A DNA stretch of 64,000 nt from Nocardia brasiliensis ATCC 700358 (GTDB lineage Bacteria > Actinomycetota > Actinomycetes > Mycobacteriales > Mycobacteriaceae): contig NC_018681.1 of assembly GCF_000250675.2 (NCBI RefSeq), positions 4,278,001 to 4,342,000 on the forward strand. The letters are read 5' to 3'. Position 1 is the first letter of the stretch. Every line of letters begins with the position of its first letter. Position numbers and translations under genes: made by a program. Below, piece after piece: positions 7,811 to 16,763 of the stretch. The notes below the pieces were generated by a model, which was not told the origin of the DNA, searched no databases, and saw nothing but the letters and a program-made list of their open reading frames with translations.

Positions 7811-9160
7811 GTGCCGGTGGTGCCGGTAGCCGAGACCGAGAGCCCGCAGCGGGTGGTGATCGTCGGCAGCGGCTTCGCCGGCTTCACCTGCGCTGCGAAA
7901 CTGTGCCGCCGCCTGGCGAAGGCGGGCCGCGACATCGAGGTCGTGCTCGTCACGCCCGACGATTACATGCTCTACACGCCGTTGCTGCCGGATGTGGCGG
8001 GCGGTTTGATCGATCCACGATTCGTGGTGATCTCGCTCGCCGACGCGCTACCCCGGGTGCGCCTCGTGGTCGGCAAAGCCGAATCCGTTGACCTGCAACG
8101 TAAGTCGATCACCGTGCGCAGCGAGTACTACCCGGCGCGGGAACTGTCGTGGGATCGGCTGGTGCTCACGCCCGGGTCGGTGACCCGGCTCTTCGACGTG
8201 CCGGGTCTGGCCGAGCACGGGCGCGGCCTGAAAACCATTGCCGAGGCACTGTATCTGCGGGAGCAGCTGCTCCGGCAGCTCGAATTGGCCGACCACGAAG
8301 ACGATCCCGAGCTACGCCGGGCCCGACGCACCGTCGTGGTGGTCGGCGCTTCGTACGCGGGCACCGAACTGATCGCACAGTTGCGCGCGCTCGCCGACGC
8401 CTACGCCCACCGCCGCGGTTTCGACCCCGCCGAGGTCCGTTTCGTGCTGCTGGACATGGCCGACCGGGTGATGCCCGAGGTGGGCGAGCGACTCGGCGAC
8501 AAGGTGTTGACGGTGTTGCGAGGCAGGGGAATCGACATTCGATTGCAGACCTCGCTGCGTGAACTGAGCGACGGCCACGTCGTGCTCACCGACGACAGCG
8601 TGATCCCGACCCACACGGTGGCCTGGGTGACCGGCGTGACCGGTGCACCGCTGTTGAGCACTCTGGATCTGCCCCTGGAACGCGGCCGCCTGGTGGTCGA
8701 CGCGAAGCTGGGCGTGCCCGGCCATCCTGACGTGTTCGCGGGCGGCGATGCGGCGGCGGTCCCGGATCTGACCAAGCCGGGCCAGATCACCCCGCCGACC
8801 GCGCAGCATGCGACGCGTCAGGGAAAAACCCTGGCGCGCAATGTGGCCGCGAGTCTGGGCATCGGCGCCGCCGCACCGTACAAGCACCGCGACATGGGAC
8901 TGGTCGTCGATCTGGGTCCGGGCTTCGCCGTCGCCAACCCGATGGGCATCCATCTGTCGGGCCGACTCGCCAAGGTCGTGACCCGGGCCTATCACACGTA
9001 TGCGGTGCCCAGAGGCGTGAATCGGTGGGCGATCTCGTTGGCGTACGCCACCAACGCGGTGACTCCGCGCCCGCTTGCCCTGCTCGGCCTGGTGAGTCCG
9101 GAGGAAGCCAGTTTCGGTGGCAGCGAAGGGATTCCGGACAAGCAACCGGCATCGAAGTAG
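7811..9160 (+). CDS. NAD(P)/FAD-dependent oxidoreductase, type II NADH dehydrogenase-like
   Basis: A 449-residue two-dinucleotide-binding-domain flavoprotein. The FAD motif VVIVGSGFAGFTCAAKL lies near the N-terminus. A second Rossmann motif, TVVVVGASYAGTELIAQL, binds NAD(P)H, and GHPDVFAGGDAAAVPDL is the C-terminal FAD motif, followed by PPTAQHATRQGKTLARN. This is the NDH-2 pattern of a single-subunit NADH:quinone oxidoreductase, with an amphipathic C-terminal region that would sit on the membrane. Several in-frame GTG codons (7811, 7817, 7820) follow the GAGGAGG at 7805-7811; the spacing favours 7820. Confidence 0.85.
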   Translation: MPVVPVAETESPQRVVIVGSGFAGFTCAAKLCRRLAKAGRDIEVVLVTPDDYMLYTPLLPDVAGGLIDPRFVVISLADALPRVRLVVGKAESVDLQRKSITVRSEYYPARELSWDRLVLTPGSVTRLFDVPGLAEHGRGLKTIAEALYLREQLLRQLELADHEDDPELRRARRTVVVVGASYAGTELIAQLRALADAYAHRRGFDPAEVRFVLLDMADRVMPEVGERLGDKVLTVLRGRGIDIRLQTSLRELSDGHVVLTDDSVIPTHTVAWVTGVTGAPLLSTLDLPLERGRLVVDAKLGVPGHPDVFAGGDAAAVPDLTKPGQITPPTAQHATRQGKTLARNVAASLGIGAAAPYKHRDMGLVVDLGPGFAVANPMGIHLSGRLAKVVTRAYHTYAVPRGVNRWAISLAYATNAVTPRPLALLGLVSPEEASFGGSEGIPDKQPASK

Positions 9161-9171
9161 GAGGTCGCGCA

Positions 9172-9816
9172 ATGAGCAAGCGAAATGTCGTGCACGCGTT
9201 GCTCGAGCGAGCGGGTGACGGCTATGCGGCGCAGGCCGGTATCGATCTGGCCGACAAACCCGCGCCCCTGTTCCAGCTGCTCGTGCTCGCCGAGCTGCTG
9301 AGCACCCGGATCTCGGCGGATATCGCCGTCGCCGCGGCGAAGGAGCTGATCTCCACCGGATACCGCACCCCGCAACGGATCGCGGACGCGCAGTGGCAAG
9401 AACTCGTGGATGCGCTGGGCCGCGCGCACTACAAGCGCTACGACGAGAGCACCGCGACCCGGCTCGGAGCAAACGCGAACCTGGTGCTCGACAAATACGG
9501 CGGTGATCTACGAAAGCTGGGCGAGGCTGCCGAACAAGACCGGGCCCGCGCGGCGCAGCTGCTCCAGGAATTCCAGGGGATCGGGCCCACCGGCAGCGAT
9601 ATCTTCCTGCGGGAGGTCCAAGACGTATGGACTTGGGCGAGACCGTATTTCGACGAGCGCGCCAAGAAGGGCGCCCAGCAGGTCGACCTGCCTACCGACA
9701 CCGACGAACTCGCCGCGCTGGCACCGGACGGCCGCGTCGGCGCGTTGGCGGCGGCGCTCGTGCGCGTTGCGCTGGACGACGAATTCGCCGAGCAGATCCG
9801 CGCGGACGCGCGCTGA
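9172..9816 (+). CDS. Helix-hairpin-helix DNA glycosylase-like protein (endonuclease III family)
   Basis: A 214-residue, largely helical protein. It contains an HhH motif, LLQEFQGIGPTGSDIFLREVQ region (around residues 122-142), preceded by a helical bundle of the HhH-GPD type (LLVLAELLSTRISADIAVAAAKELI). I see no C-terminal Cys cluster for an Fe-S centre and no clear Lys after the hairpin, so catalytic activity is uncertain. It starts at ATG 9172 after GGAGG, only 11 bases downstream of the oxidoreductase, so the two are probably co-transcribed. Its closeness to udgX suggests a repair role. Confidence 0.7.
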   Translation: MSKRNVVHALLERAGDGYAAQAGIDLADKPAPLFQLLVLAELLSTRISADIAVAAAKELISTGYRTPQRIADAQWQELVDALGRAHYKRYDESTATRLGANANLVLDKYGGDLRKLGEAAEQDRARAAQLLQEFQGIGPTGSDIFLREVQDVWTWARPYFDERAKKGAQQVDLPTDTDELAALAPDGRVGALAAALVRVALDDEFAEQIRADAR

Positions 9817-9826
9817 GCGGCTGCGG

Positions 9827-10933
9827 CTACCGGCACTTCTCCAGCGTGGCGTCGGCGAGTTCTGCCACCACATCCCGTACTTGGCGGTTGTTCCGGAAGG
9901 CCGCGATCTGGCGGCGGGCACCGTTGCCGCGCTCGAGCACCGTGGCCACCGCATCCGTCACGAAGGTGCGATCACCCAGCTCGTCGAGAGCGGGCGCGAC
10001 ATGCTCCAGCAACGCGGACAGCCGTGCCGGGGCCGGTTCCACGCGCCGGGTCACCGGATCGAGACCGTTGCCGTCGAGTCCGAAGCGGGCGGCGTTCCAA
10101 TAGGCCGCGCGCAGCACCTCGCCGGGGACTTCCGGCGCGCGTTCGCCGCGTTCCAGCGCCGCCCGAGCCATCATCGCGGTGGCGCGCACCAGCGTGGCCA
10201 GCAGAGCGGTCTCGGTGACGGTGGCGGGCACGTCGCTGACCCGGACCTCGACGGTGGGAAACGATTCGGACGGCCGGACGTCCCAATAGACCATCTTGGT
10301 GTCGAGGATGTTGCCGCCCGCGATCATCATGTCGACCATGGCCGCGTAGTCGGCGGCGGAGTCGAAATAGGGCGGCGGCCCGGCGCTCGGCCAGCGCCGC
10401 CACAGGATGCTGCGCCAGCTCGCGTAGCCGGTCTCGGCCGCGCGATAGATCGACGAGTTCGCCGTGAGCGCCAGATACACGGGCAGCCACGGCCGCAGAT
10501 AGTTGCTCACCTGGATCGCCGTCTCGCGATCGGGCACCGCGACATGGACGTGGCAACCGCACAAGCCCTGCTCGTGCGCGATCATTCCGAACGTGTCGGC
10601 GATGCGCCGATAGCGCTCGGTATCGGTGATCGGGAACTGCTCGGGCACGGTAGGCGGCACCGCGACGGCCAGCAGGCGGGTGCCCGCGTGCGCCGCGCAT
10701 TCGGCCACCTTGCTCCGCAGCCCGGCGAGTTCGCGCAGCAGCGCCGGGGTCTCGGTGTGCACGCCGGTGCTGGTCTCGACCTGGCACGCGGTCAGTTCGA
10801 GTTGCAGCTCGACGCCGCGTTGCTCGGCGGCCGCGGCCACCTCGGTGTTCTTCGCGACGGGAGCGCCCGTGGCCGGATCGACGAGCAGGAACTCCTCTTC
10901 GACCCCGACGGTTATCGTGTTTGCGTCCAGCAC
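9827..10933 (-). CDS. Carboxylate-amine ligase, YbdK / glutamate-cysteine ligase type 2 family
   Basis: A 368-residue protein of the GCS2 family. It begins TITVGVEEEFLLVDP, the characteristic 'G(V/I)EEE(F/L)xLVD' opening, and contains CGCHVHVAVPDRETAI and a late segment SFPTVEVRVSDVPATV that supply metal/ATP ligands. These ATP-grasp-like ligases join a carboxylate (often glutamate) to an amine; YbdK proteins show weak glutamate-cysteine ligase activity. The true substrate is unknown. It sits 10 bases downstream of the topoisomerase IB gene on the same strand, so the two may form an operon, and it converges on the HhH gene. Confidence 0.88.
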   Translation of the reverse strand: MLDANTITVGVEEEFLLVDPATGAPVAKNTEVAAAAEQRGVELQLELTACQVETSTGVHTETPALLRELAGLRSKVAECAAHAGTRLLAVAVPPTVPEQFPITDTERYRRIADTFGMIAHEQGLCGCHVHVAVPDRETAIQVSNYLRPWLPVYLALTANSSIYRAAETGYASWRSILWRRWPSAGPPPYFDSAADYAAMVDMMIAGGNILDTKMVYWDVRPSESFPTVEVRVSDVPATVTETALLATLVRATAMMARAALERGERAPEVPGEVLRAAYWNAARFGLDGNGLDPVTRRVEPAPARLSALLEHVAPALDELGDRTFVTDAVATVLERGNGARRQIAAFRNNRQVRDVVAELADATLEKCR

Positions 10934-10943
10934 TGACGGCTCC

Positions 10944-11954
10944 TCAGTTCGTGGTGCGCAGCAGGCGGATCACCGCGCGCTCGACCGTGTTCTGGCGTTG
11001 CTCGTCCGAACCGCCCCGGGCCGCACGGCGCAAGGCGGCCGAGATCGTCGCCCCGCGCTCGAAGGCGGTCAGTACGCGGGGATCGACATAGGACGCCCGC
11101 GCGACGGCCGGGGTATTGCCCAGTGCCGCAGCGACATCCGCGATCACCGTGCGCTCCACCGCTTTGCGTCCGCGCTGCGAGTCCGGCCGCTCGACCGAGC
11201 CGAAACCCGCCGCGGCCAGTACCGTGCCGTGCCAGGTGCGCAGATCCTTTACGCTGCACTCGCTTTCGGACCACTCCCGGAACAGGTCGTTGATATCGTC
11301 GGCATGCAGCTCGCAGTACCGCGACCCCTTTCGGTAGACGAGCAGCCGTGGCGAGTCGTGCCGGCAGCGGCGCAGCGACCGCACGACGCGGGCCGAGTCG
11401 GCGTCGCGAATCCGCACCCGGCGCTGGATACCGCCCTTCGCCGGATAGTCGAACGACATCTCGGCACCGGACAGCCGGACCTGCTCGCGCAGCAGGGTCG
11501 CGACCCCGCGCGTCCCGTGCTCCTGCGCGTATTCCTCACCGCCGACCCGGAATACGCCCCGATCCACCAGCGTCACGGCGAGCGCGGCCACCCGTCGCAG
11601 CCCCAGGCCGGGCTCGGTCAGTTCGGCGTGGATGCGCCGGCGGAGTTCCGGTAGTCCGGCGGCCAGGTGGAGGACGCGATCGAACTTCTCCTCGTCGCGC
11701 TCTTTGCGCCACTGTTCGTGATAGAGGTACTGGCGCCGGCCCGCGGCGTCGACCCCGACCGCCTGGATGTGCCCGTTGTCGTGCGGGCAGATCCACACCT
11801 TGCGCCACGCGGGCGGTATCACCAGGCCACGAATGCGCTCCAGCGCTGCCTCGTCCGCGACCCGGGCGCCCTCGGTGCTCACGTAGGAGAAACCACGTCC
11901 GCGCGCCACTCGGCGCAGGCCGGGCCCGTACGGCGTGCTGCGTCGCAGCCGCAT
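10944..11954 (-). CDS. DNA topoisomerase IB
   Basis: A 336-residue poxvirus/bacterial-type topoisomerase IB. The N-terminal segment contains GFSYVSTEGARV and LVIPPAWRKVWICPHDNGHIQAVG, the latter very typical of the family. Catalytic-domain motifs include VFRVGGEEYAQEHGTRGVATL and a C-terminal ARASYVDPRV, whose Tyr (residue 289) is the nucleophile that makes the 3'-phosphotyrosyl bond. The enzyme relaxes supercoils without ATP. The ATG at 11952-11954 has GAGGAGG nicely spaced upstream. The start is divergent from the CYTH-CHAD gene, with about 130 bases between them. Confidence 0.92.
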   Translation of the reverse strand: MRLRRSTPYGPGLRRVARGRGFSYVSTEGARVADEAALERIRGLVIPPAWRKVWICPHDNGHIQAVGVDAAGRRQYLYHEQWRKERDEEKFDRVLHLAAGLPELRRRIHAELTEPGLGLRRVAALAVTLVDRGVFRVGGEEYAQEHGTRGVATLLREQVRLSGAEMSFDYPAKGGIQRRVRIRDADSARVVRSLRRCRHDSPRLLVYRKGSRYCELHADDINDLFREWSESECSVKDLRTWHGTVLAAAGFGSVERPDSQRGRKAVERTVIADVAAALGNTPAVARASYVDPRVLTAFERGATISAALRRAARGGSDEQRQNTVERAVIRLLRTTN

Positions 11955-12085
11955 ATCCGCGAACCTCCTCGGTCGTCCGTCATGGGTGGCTAGCTGGACG
12001 TTCCCCAGGAGGAGGGAGACAAACAGGACGCCCACGCGGCGACGGATGCCCGTTTGGTGCGGAGTGCGCCGGGAACGCCATAAGG

Positions 12086-13516
12086 ATGAAGGACACTCTC
12101 GAACGTGAAACGAAATGGGAGGTCGATCGAGCCTTCGCCCTCCCACCGCTCGACGACCTGGTGCCCGGCGGGCGGGTCGAGGCGACGGCGGTGGAGCTCA
12201 CCAGCACCTATTTCGACACCACCGACCGCGATCTGCTCTCCCACGATCTGGTGCTGCGGCGCCGGGCCGGCACCGACGAGTCCGGCTGGCAGCTGAAGAT
12301 CCCGCAGGACGACGGCAGGCTGGAACTGGTCGCCGCGTGGTCCGACGAACTGCCGGACGAACTCGCCGACGTGGTCACCGGCGCCGCACTCGGCAGGCGA
12401 CTGCACGAGGTCACGACGATTCACACCCTGCGTAACCGGCACCGGGTGTTCGGGCCGGACGGCGAACTCGTCGTCGAGGTCGATGACGACACCGTGCGGA
12501 CCACGCCGGGCGACGGATCCGCGCCCGCCCTGGCCTGGCGCGAAATCGAGGTGGAACTCGGCCCGCGTACCGCGGCCGCGCCCGCCGAACTGCTGGACCG
12601 GCTCGCCGCGGCGGGTGCGTCGCGGTCGAAGTATCCGTCCAAGCTTTCGCGTGCGGTGGCGCCGAATGATGAACCCGCCGTCGCGCGTTCGACGGCGGAG
12701 CGGGCGATCCAGGAGTACCTGAACGCGCAGATCGATGTCGTCTTCGCCGGAGACCTCGCGCTGCGCCGTGGCGACGATCCGATCCACGACACCCGCGTCG
12801 CGACCCGGCGCCTGCGCAGCACGCTGCGCGTCTTCGGGAGACTGCTGGACCGTCCGGCGATCGAGGGCATCGCCGACGAATTGAAGTGGTATGCCGGACT
12901 GCTCGGCGAGGTGCGGGACTGCCAGGTCCAGCGGGCGCGCCTGGCCGCCGAGATCGAGGAGCTGCCTCCGGAACTCGTCCTCGGCCCGGTGGCCGGCCGG
13001 ATCGATGCCACCCTGCTCGAACGGCAGCTGACCAGCCGGGCCGCCCTCGCGGCGGCGTTGGATTCGCCGCGATATCTGGCGCTGCTCGCGGCGCTGCAGG
13101 CGTGGAAGTCGCAGCCGCCGTTCGCGGTTCGGGTGCGCAAGGGCGAACTGGTGCGGCGCGCGGGCCGGGCGGCACGCAAAGCCGACAAGCGGCTCGCGGT
13201 GGCGCTGGGCGACCAGCGCGACGAATCGCTGCACCGGGCGCGCAAGGCCGCCAAGCGCGCGCGGTACGCCGCGGAGGTGCACCAGCCGGTGCACCGGCGC
13301 ACTGCCGCGAAGTCGAATATCAAGTACTACAAGAAGATTCAACGCGTACTCGGCGACCACAACGACGGCGTGGTCTCGGCCGGACTGCTGTGGCGGCTCG
13401 CGACGGCGGCGGGCACGACCGGTGGTGAGAACGGCTTCACCTACGGCCTGCTCTACGCGAACGAGCAGCACGCCGCCGGGCGGGCGCGGCGACTGGTGGC
13501 CGAGATCGCCCGCTAG
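12086..13516 (+). CDS. CYTH and CHAD domain-containing protein (polyphosphate-related)
   Basis: A 476-residue protein with an N-terminal CYTH domain (residues about 1-200) and a C-terminal CHAD domain (about 210-470). The CYTH signature ExExK is seen at the start as E-R-E-T-K (residues 5-9), followed by the triphosphate-tunnel strands TSTYFDTTDRDLL and LVLRRRAGTDESGWQLKIP. The CHAD part is rich in conserved His/Arg/Lys, e.g. DPIHDTRVATRRLRSTLRVF and ESLHRARKAAKRARYAAEV. CHAD domains bind inorganic polyphosphate, and CYTH domains hydrolyse or bind triphosphates. The ATG at 12086 follows TAAGG. Confidence 0.92.
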   Translation: MKDTLERETKWEVDRAFALPPLDDLVPGGRVEATAVELTSTYFDTTDRDLLSHDLVLRRRAGTDESGWQLKIPQDDGRLELVAAWSDELPDELADVVTGAALGRRLHEVTTIHTLRNRHRVFGPDGELVVEVDDDTVRTTPGDGSAPALAWREIEVELGPRTAAAPAELLDRLAAAGASRSKYPSKLSRAVAPNDEPAVARSTAERAIQEYLNAQIDVVFAGDLALRRGDDPIHDTRVATRRLRSTLRVFGRLLDRPAIEGIADELKWYAGLLGEVRDCQVQRARLAAEIEELPPELVLGPVAGRIDATLLERQLTSRAALAAALDSPRYLALLAALQAWKSQPPFAVRVRKGELVRRAGRAARKADKRLAVALGDQRDESLHRARKAAKRARYAAEVHQPVHRRTAAKSNIKYYKKIQRVLGDHNDGVVSAGLLWRLATAAGTTGGENGFTYGLLYANEQHAAGRARRLVAEIAR

Positions 13517-13702
13517 TCGCGGTTCGTGTGGAACTCTGTGAGTTGCTTTATCCGGCACTGGAATTCGGAACACTTTCCAGGTTCCAAAGTTGACCCTTCA
13601 TCGGTTCCCGTTCGGAAAGATGTGGCGTGACAAGGACATTCGCGTCATAACGACGACTTTTCCGGTTCCCCTCGGCCGACGCGTGGGATAGCGTGCGCGA
13701 GT

Positions 13703-14698
13703 ATGAATTTCGTGCGAGGAACCGTCGCGATAGCGGTGGCCGCCGTGCTGGCGTCGACCGGTATCGCGCACGCCGCACCGGCCGATCCGGGTCGCTGCCG
13801 CGATCTGCTGCTGCGGGTGCCCGATGGGGAACTGGGTGCCCGAATGTGCCTGCCGGAGCGGGCCACCGATACCGTGCTGGTCTTGATGCCCGGCGCGGCG
13901 ACCAATGCCCGGTACTGGGATTGGCCCGCGGTCGGGGAGAAATACAGCTTCCGGCGCGCTATGAACGCCGCGGGCTACGCGGTCGTCTCGGTGGACCGGT
14001 TCGGCACCGGCCGCAGCTCGCGCCCGCCGAGCGGTAGCGTCACCTCACCCCGGGAGGCCGACGCGGTGACCGGGATCATCGCCGGATTGCGCCGCGACGG
14101 AATGGCCGGGCACCCGCCGTTCCGGAAGGTGGTGTTCGGCGGCGTCTCGTTGAGTTCCGGGATCGGGGTGCTCGCGGCGGTCGGCGGGGCGCAGCTGGAC
14201 GGCCTGCTGCTGACCGGGTATTCGCACTCGGTGAATCCGTTGGGCACCATGGCCGCCGCGGTCACGTTCCGCTCGGTGGCCGCCGACCCGGACCCGCGCT
14301 TCGCCGGTCACGATCCCGGCTATCTGACCACCGCCCCGGGCACCCGGCCGGCGAGTTTCGCGGTGCCCGGCACCGATCCGGCGGTCCTCGCCGCCGACGA
14401 GGCGGAGGTGAAGGACACGTTCACCCTCGCCGAGATGGTCACCGGTCTCGTCACCACCGTCGGACCGATGACCCGCCGGATCGGCGTGCCGGTGATGATC
14501 GTCAACGGCAGCGAGGACAAGCTGTGCTCGGTGTGCGCCGACACGGCGGCGCTGTACGCGGCCGAGGCGCCGTTCTTCGCCCCCGCGGCGCGACTTCGGA
14601 CCTACGTGCTGCCGGACGCGGGACATGCGCTGGTGATCGCGCGCGAGGCCCGCGCCCATCAGGAGGCCGTGCTCGACTGGTTGGGCACGCTCGGCTGA
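13703..14698 (+). CDS. Secreted alpha/beta hydrolase
   Basis: A 331-residue protein with an N-terminal Sec signal peptide (residues 1 to about 24, cut likely after AHA in TGIAHAAPA). The mature part is an alpha/beta hydrolase: oxyanion region VLMPGAATNARYWDWP, nucleophile region VVFGGVSLSSGIGVL (a GxSxxS elbow), acid in NGSEDKLCS and His in LPDAGHALVI. The substrate is unknown. A possible -10 (TAGCGT, 13689-13694) stands just upstream of ATG 13703, so the mRNA may have a very short leader. The 186-base gap before the gene shows no other feature. Confidence 0.8.
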   Translation: MNFVRGTVAIAVAAVLASTGIAHAAPADPGRCRDLLLRVPDGELGARMCLPERATDTVLVLMPGAATNARYWDWPAVGEKYSFRRAMNAAGYAVVSVDRFGTGRSSRPPSGSVTSPREADAVTGIIAGLRRDGMAGHPPFRKVVFGGVSLSSGIGVLAAVGGAQLDGLLLTGYSHSVNPLGTMAAAVTFRSVAADPDPRFAGHDPGYLTTAPGTRPASFAVPGTDPAVLAADEAEVKDTFTLAEMVTGLVTTVGPMTRRIGVPVMIVNGSEDKLCSVCADTAALYAAEAPFFAPAARLRTYVLPDAGHALVIAREARAHQEAVLDWLGTLG

Positions 14699-14730
14699 GC
14701 CCGCGCGGTCGGCGACCTGCACCCCGGGCT

Positions 14731-15456
14731 CTACGGACCGGTGCGAAAAGGGCGGTGGCACAGGCTGCGATGCACCATTTCGGTGAGCGTGACGATGTCG
14801 AACACCGGGATGCCGAGACGACGCTGTATCGCGTGCCCGTAGGGCACCAGGTCGGTGCATTCGATCACCAGCGCGCCGAGCGCCGGATGCGCCGCGGCCA
14901 GGCGGTCGACCTCGTCGAGCACCTCACGCCCGAGCCGGTCGGCGTCGAGCGTGGTCCGGCGTCCCTCGAGCACGACCTCGCGGAACTCGGGACGGGTGTC
15001 CATTCCGGCGACGCGGATCGGCAGCGTCTCGGCGCCGATCGCGCGCAGATGCCGCCAGGTCAGCGCGTCCCGTTTGGCGACGAGGACGCCGATCTCGCGA
15101 TCGGCGGCGATCATGCGACGTACCATCGGCAACTGGATGAGGCTCGAGCTGTACAGGGGTACCCGCACGGCGTCGGCCAACTGCTGCTGGAACAGGACGA
15201 GGAACCCGCAGCCGCTGGTGATCGCGGCCACCCCGCGGGCTTCGAGTTCCTTTGCGGCAGAGACGAACGGCGCGAGCAACGTCGGGTCTGCCTCGGCCAC
15301 CACCCGCTGCGGTGTCGCGCCGTGCACCACCTGGTAGACGACGGGAAAGTCGAAGGTCGACGGATTCCGGATATGGCCGGGGAGTTTGGTGAACGCGGTG
15401 TCGAGGCACAGCACACCGATCGTGCTGCCGCGCCGGGTGTTCGGGTGCGCGGTCAT
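14731..15456 (-). CDS. Aspartate/glutamate (hydantoin) racemase family protein
   Basis: A 241-residue cofactor-independent racemase-fold protein. The two catalytic Cys are visible, one in AAITSGCGFL in the first half and one in LVIECTDLVPYG in the second, the symmetrical two-base arrangement of this superfamily. It could racemise Asp, Glu or another amino acid derivative; maleate-isomerase-like members also exist. It is the last gene of the seven-gene encapsulin operon and overlaps the FAD oxidoreductase gene by 4 bases (ATGA), so translation is coupled. A racemase next to a D-amino-acid dehydrogenase suggests a shared D-amino acid intermediate. Confidence 0.85.
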   Translation of the reverse strand: MTAHPNTRRGSTIGVLCLDTAFTKLPGHIRNPSTFDFPVVYQVVHGATPQRVVAEADPTLLAPFVSAAKELEARGVAAITSGCGFLVLFQQQLADAVRVPLYSSSLIQLPMVRRMIAADREIGVLVAKRDALTWRHLRAIGAETLPIRVAGMDTRPEFREVVLEGRRTTLDADRLGREVLDEVDRLAAAHPALGALVIECTDLVPYGHAIQRRLGIPVFDIVTLTEMVHRSLCHRPFRTGP

Positions 15457-16763
15457 GCGGGCCGCCGGTCGCGTGGCCCGCCGAAACGATTCGGGCGCAA
15501 GGGAACCGGATCGGTGATCGGTGTCTCGCCCGAGAGCAGGTGTCCGACCAGTTCACCGCAGGCCGGCGCGAGCCCCATGCCGATATGGCCGTATCCGGCG
15601 GCGACGATCAGGTTGCCCGGCCCGGCCCGGCCGATGACCGGCAGGCCGTCGGGTGTGCTGGGGCGCAAGCCACTCCAGGTCTCGCGGGTGTGCGTCTGTT
15701 CGAGCTCGGGCAGGTAATCGCGGACAGTGCGCAGCATGCTCCGCACCCGGCGGTCGGAGCTGGTGTTGTGCATCCCGGTCAGCTCGAGGGTGCCGCCGAT
15801 GCGCAGGCGATCGCCCAGGGGGACCAGTGCCACCCGGCCCTCGCTCAACAGGATCGGACGGCTCGGCCCGCTCGGCGGCATGTCCACGGTGACGCTGTAG
15901 CCCTTGATCGGTTGCAGCGGTAGCTCGACCCCGGCCATCCGCGCGCATTCGGTCGACCAGGCGCCCGCGCTGAGGACCACCGCACCGGGACGGAGGTCAC
16001 CGTGAGTTGTGCTGAGCCGACTGATCTTTCCCGCGGTGATCGCGAAGCCGGTCAGTTCGGTGTATTCGCGGATCTCGACGCCGAGCGCGCGCAGCAGGCG
16101 ACCGAACTCGAGCATGAACTCCGGCACCCGCAGATACGCGCCCTCCGGGTTGTACAGCGCGCCCTGGACGGCGAACCGCGTCCTGGGCTCCAGTTCGTCC
16201 AGCTCGCCCGGTGTGAGGACACGCAACGGGATCCCGTTGGCGACGGTGCGGGCGACGGCCGCGCGCGCGACGGAAAAGCCCTGGGCGGTGCGGTAAGTCA
16301 GGACGATCCCGGGCGTTGCGAAAGTGTCCGCGATCCTTTGCGATACGCAGAGCTCCAGCAGGATCTCGAGGCTGCGCCGCTTCATCGCGGCCAGGGTCCG
16401 AAATCCCGCGGCCGCGGCCGACGGTGTGCAGGCCCGCCCGAATTGACCGAGCCAGCGCAGCGAGGCCCGGTCCGCGCGCGGACGCACGTGGAACGGGGCG
16501 TCCGGATGCAGCATGGCGAGTGAGCGCCACGAGCGCATACCCGGCTCCGCCAAGGGCGCGGCGCCGTGCGTGCCGACGAACCCCGTGTTCCCGCTGGAAC
16601 ACGACTGCGGGCCGCCGAGCGCGCCGCGCTCCAGCACGGTGACCGCCGCGCCGGCGCGGCGCAGGTGATAGGCGCAGAACAAGCCGGCGACTCCGCCGCC
16701 GACGACCACGACGTCCGGGTCGTCGCGCACGGGCGGCGCCGGCTCTTCGGACACGGCCGCCAC
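15453..16763 (-). CDS. FAD-dependent oxidoreductase, D-amino acid dehydrogenase (DadA)-like
   Basis: A 436-residue DAO-fold flavoprotein. The FAD motif VVVVGGGVAGLFCAYHL begins near residue 18, and the DadA-like segment SCSSGNTGFVG follows. The C-terminal FAD-contact motif LIVAAGYGHIGMGLAP is complete. Enzymes of this group oxidise an amine or D-amino acid to the imine and pass electrons to a carrier. It begins with GTG immediately after the stop codon of the capsid-fold gene (no spacer) and overlaps the racemase by 4 bases. As the gene directly after the shell gene it is a natural cargo candidate; this is inference. Confidence 0.87.
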   Translation of the reverse strand: MAAVSEEPAPPVRDDPDVVVVGGGVAGLFCAYHLRRAGAAVTVLERGALGGPQSCSSGNTGFVGTHGAAPLAEPGMRSWRSLAMLHPDAPFHVRPRADRASLRWLGQFGRACTPSAAAAGFRTLAAMKRRSLEILLELCVSQRIADTFATPGIVLTYRTAQGFSVARAAVARTVANGIPLRVLTPGELDELEPRTRFAVQGALYNPEGAYLRVPEFMLEFGRLLRALGVEIREYTELTGFAITAGKISRLSTTHGDLRPGAVVLSAGAWSTECARMAGVELPLQPIKGYSVTVDMPPSGPSRPILLSEGRVALVPLGDRLRIGGTLELTGMHNTSSDRRVRSMLRTVRDYLPELEQTHTRETWSGLRPSTPDGLPVIGRAGPGNLIVAAGYGHIGMGLAPACGELVGHLLSGETPITDPVPLRPNRFGGPRDRRPA

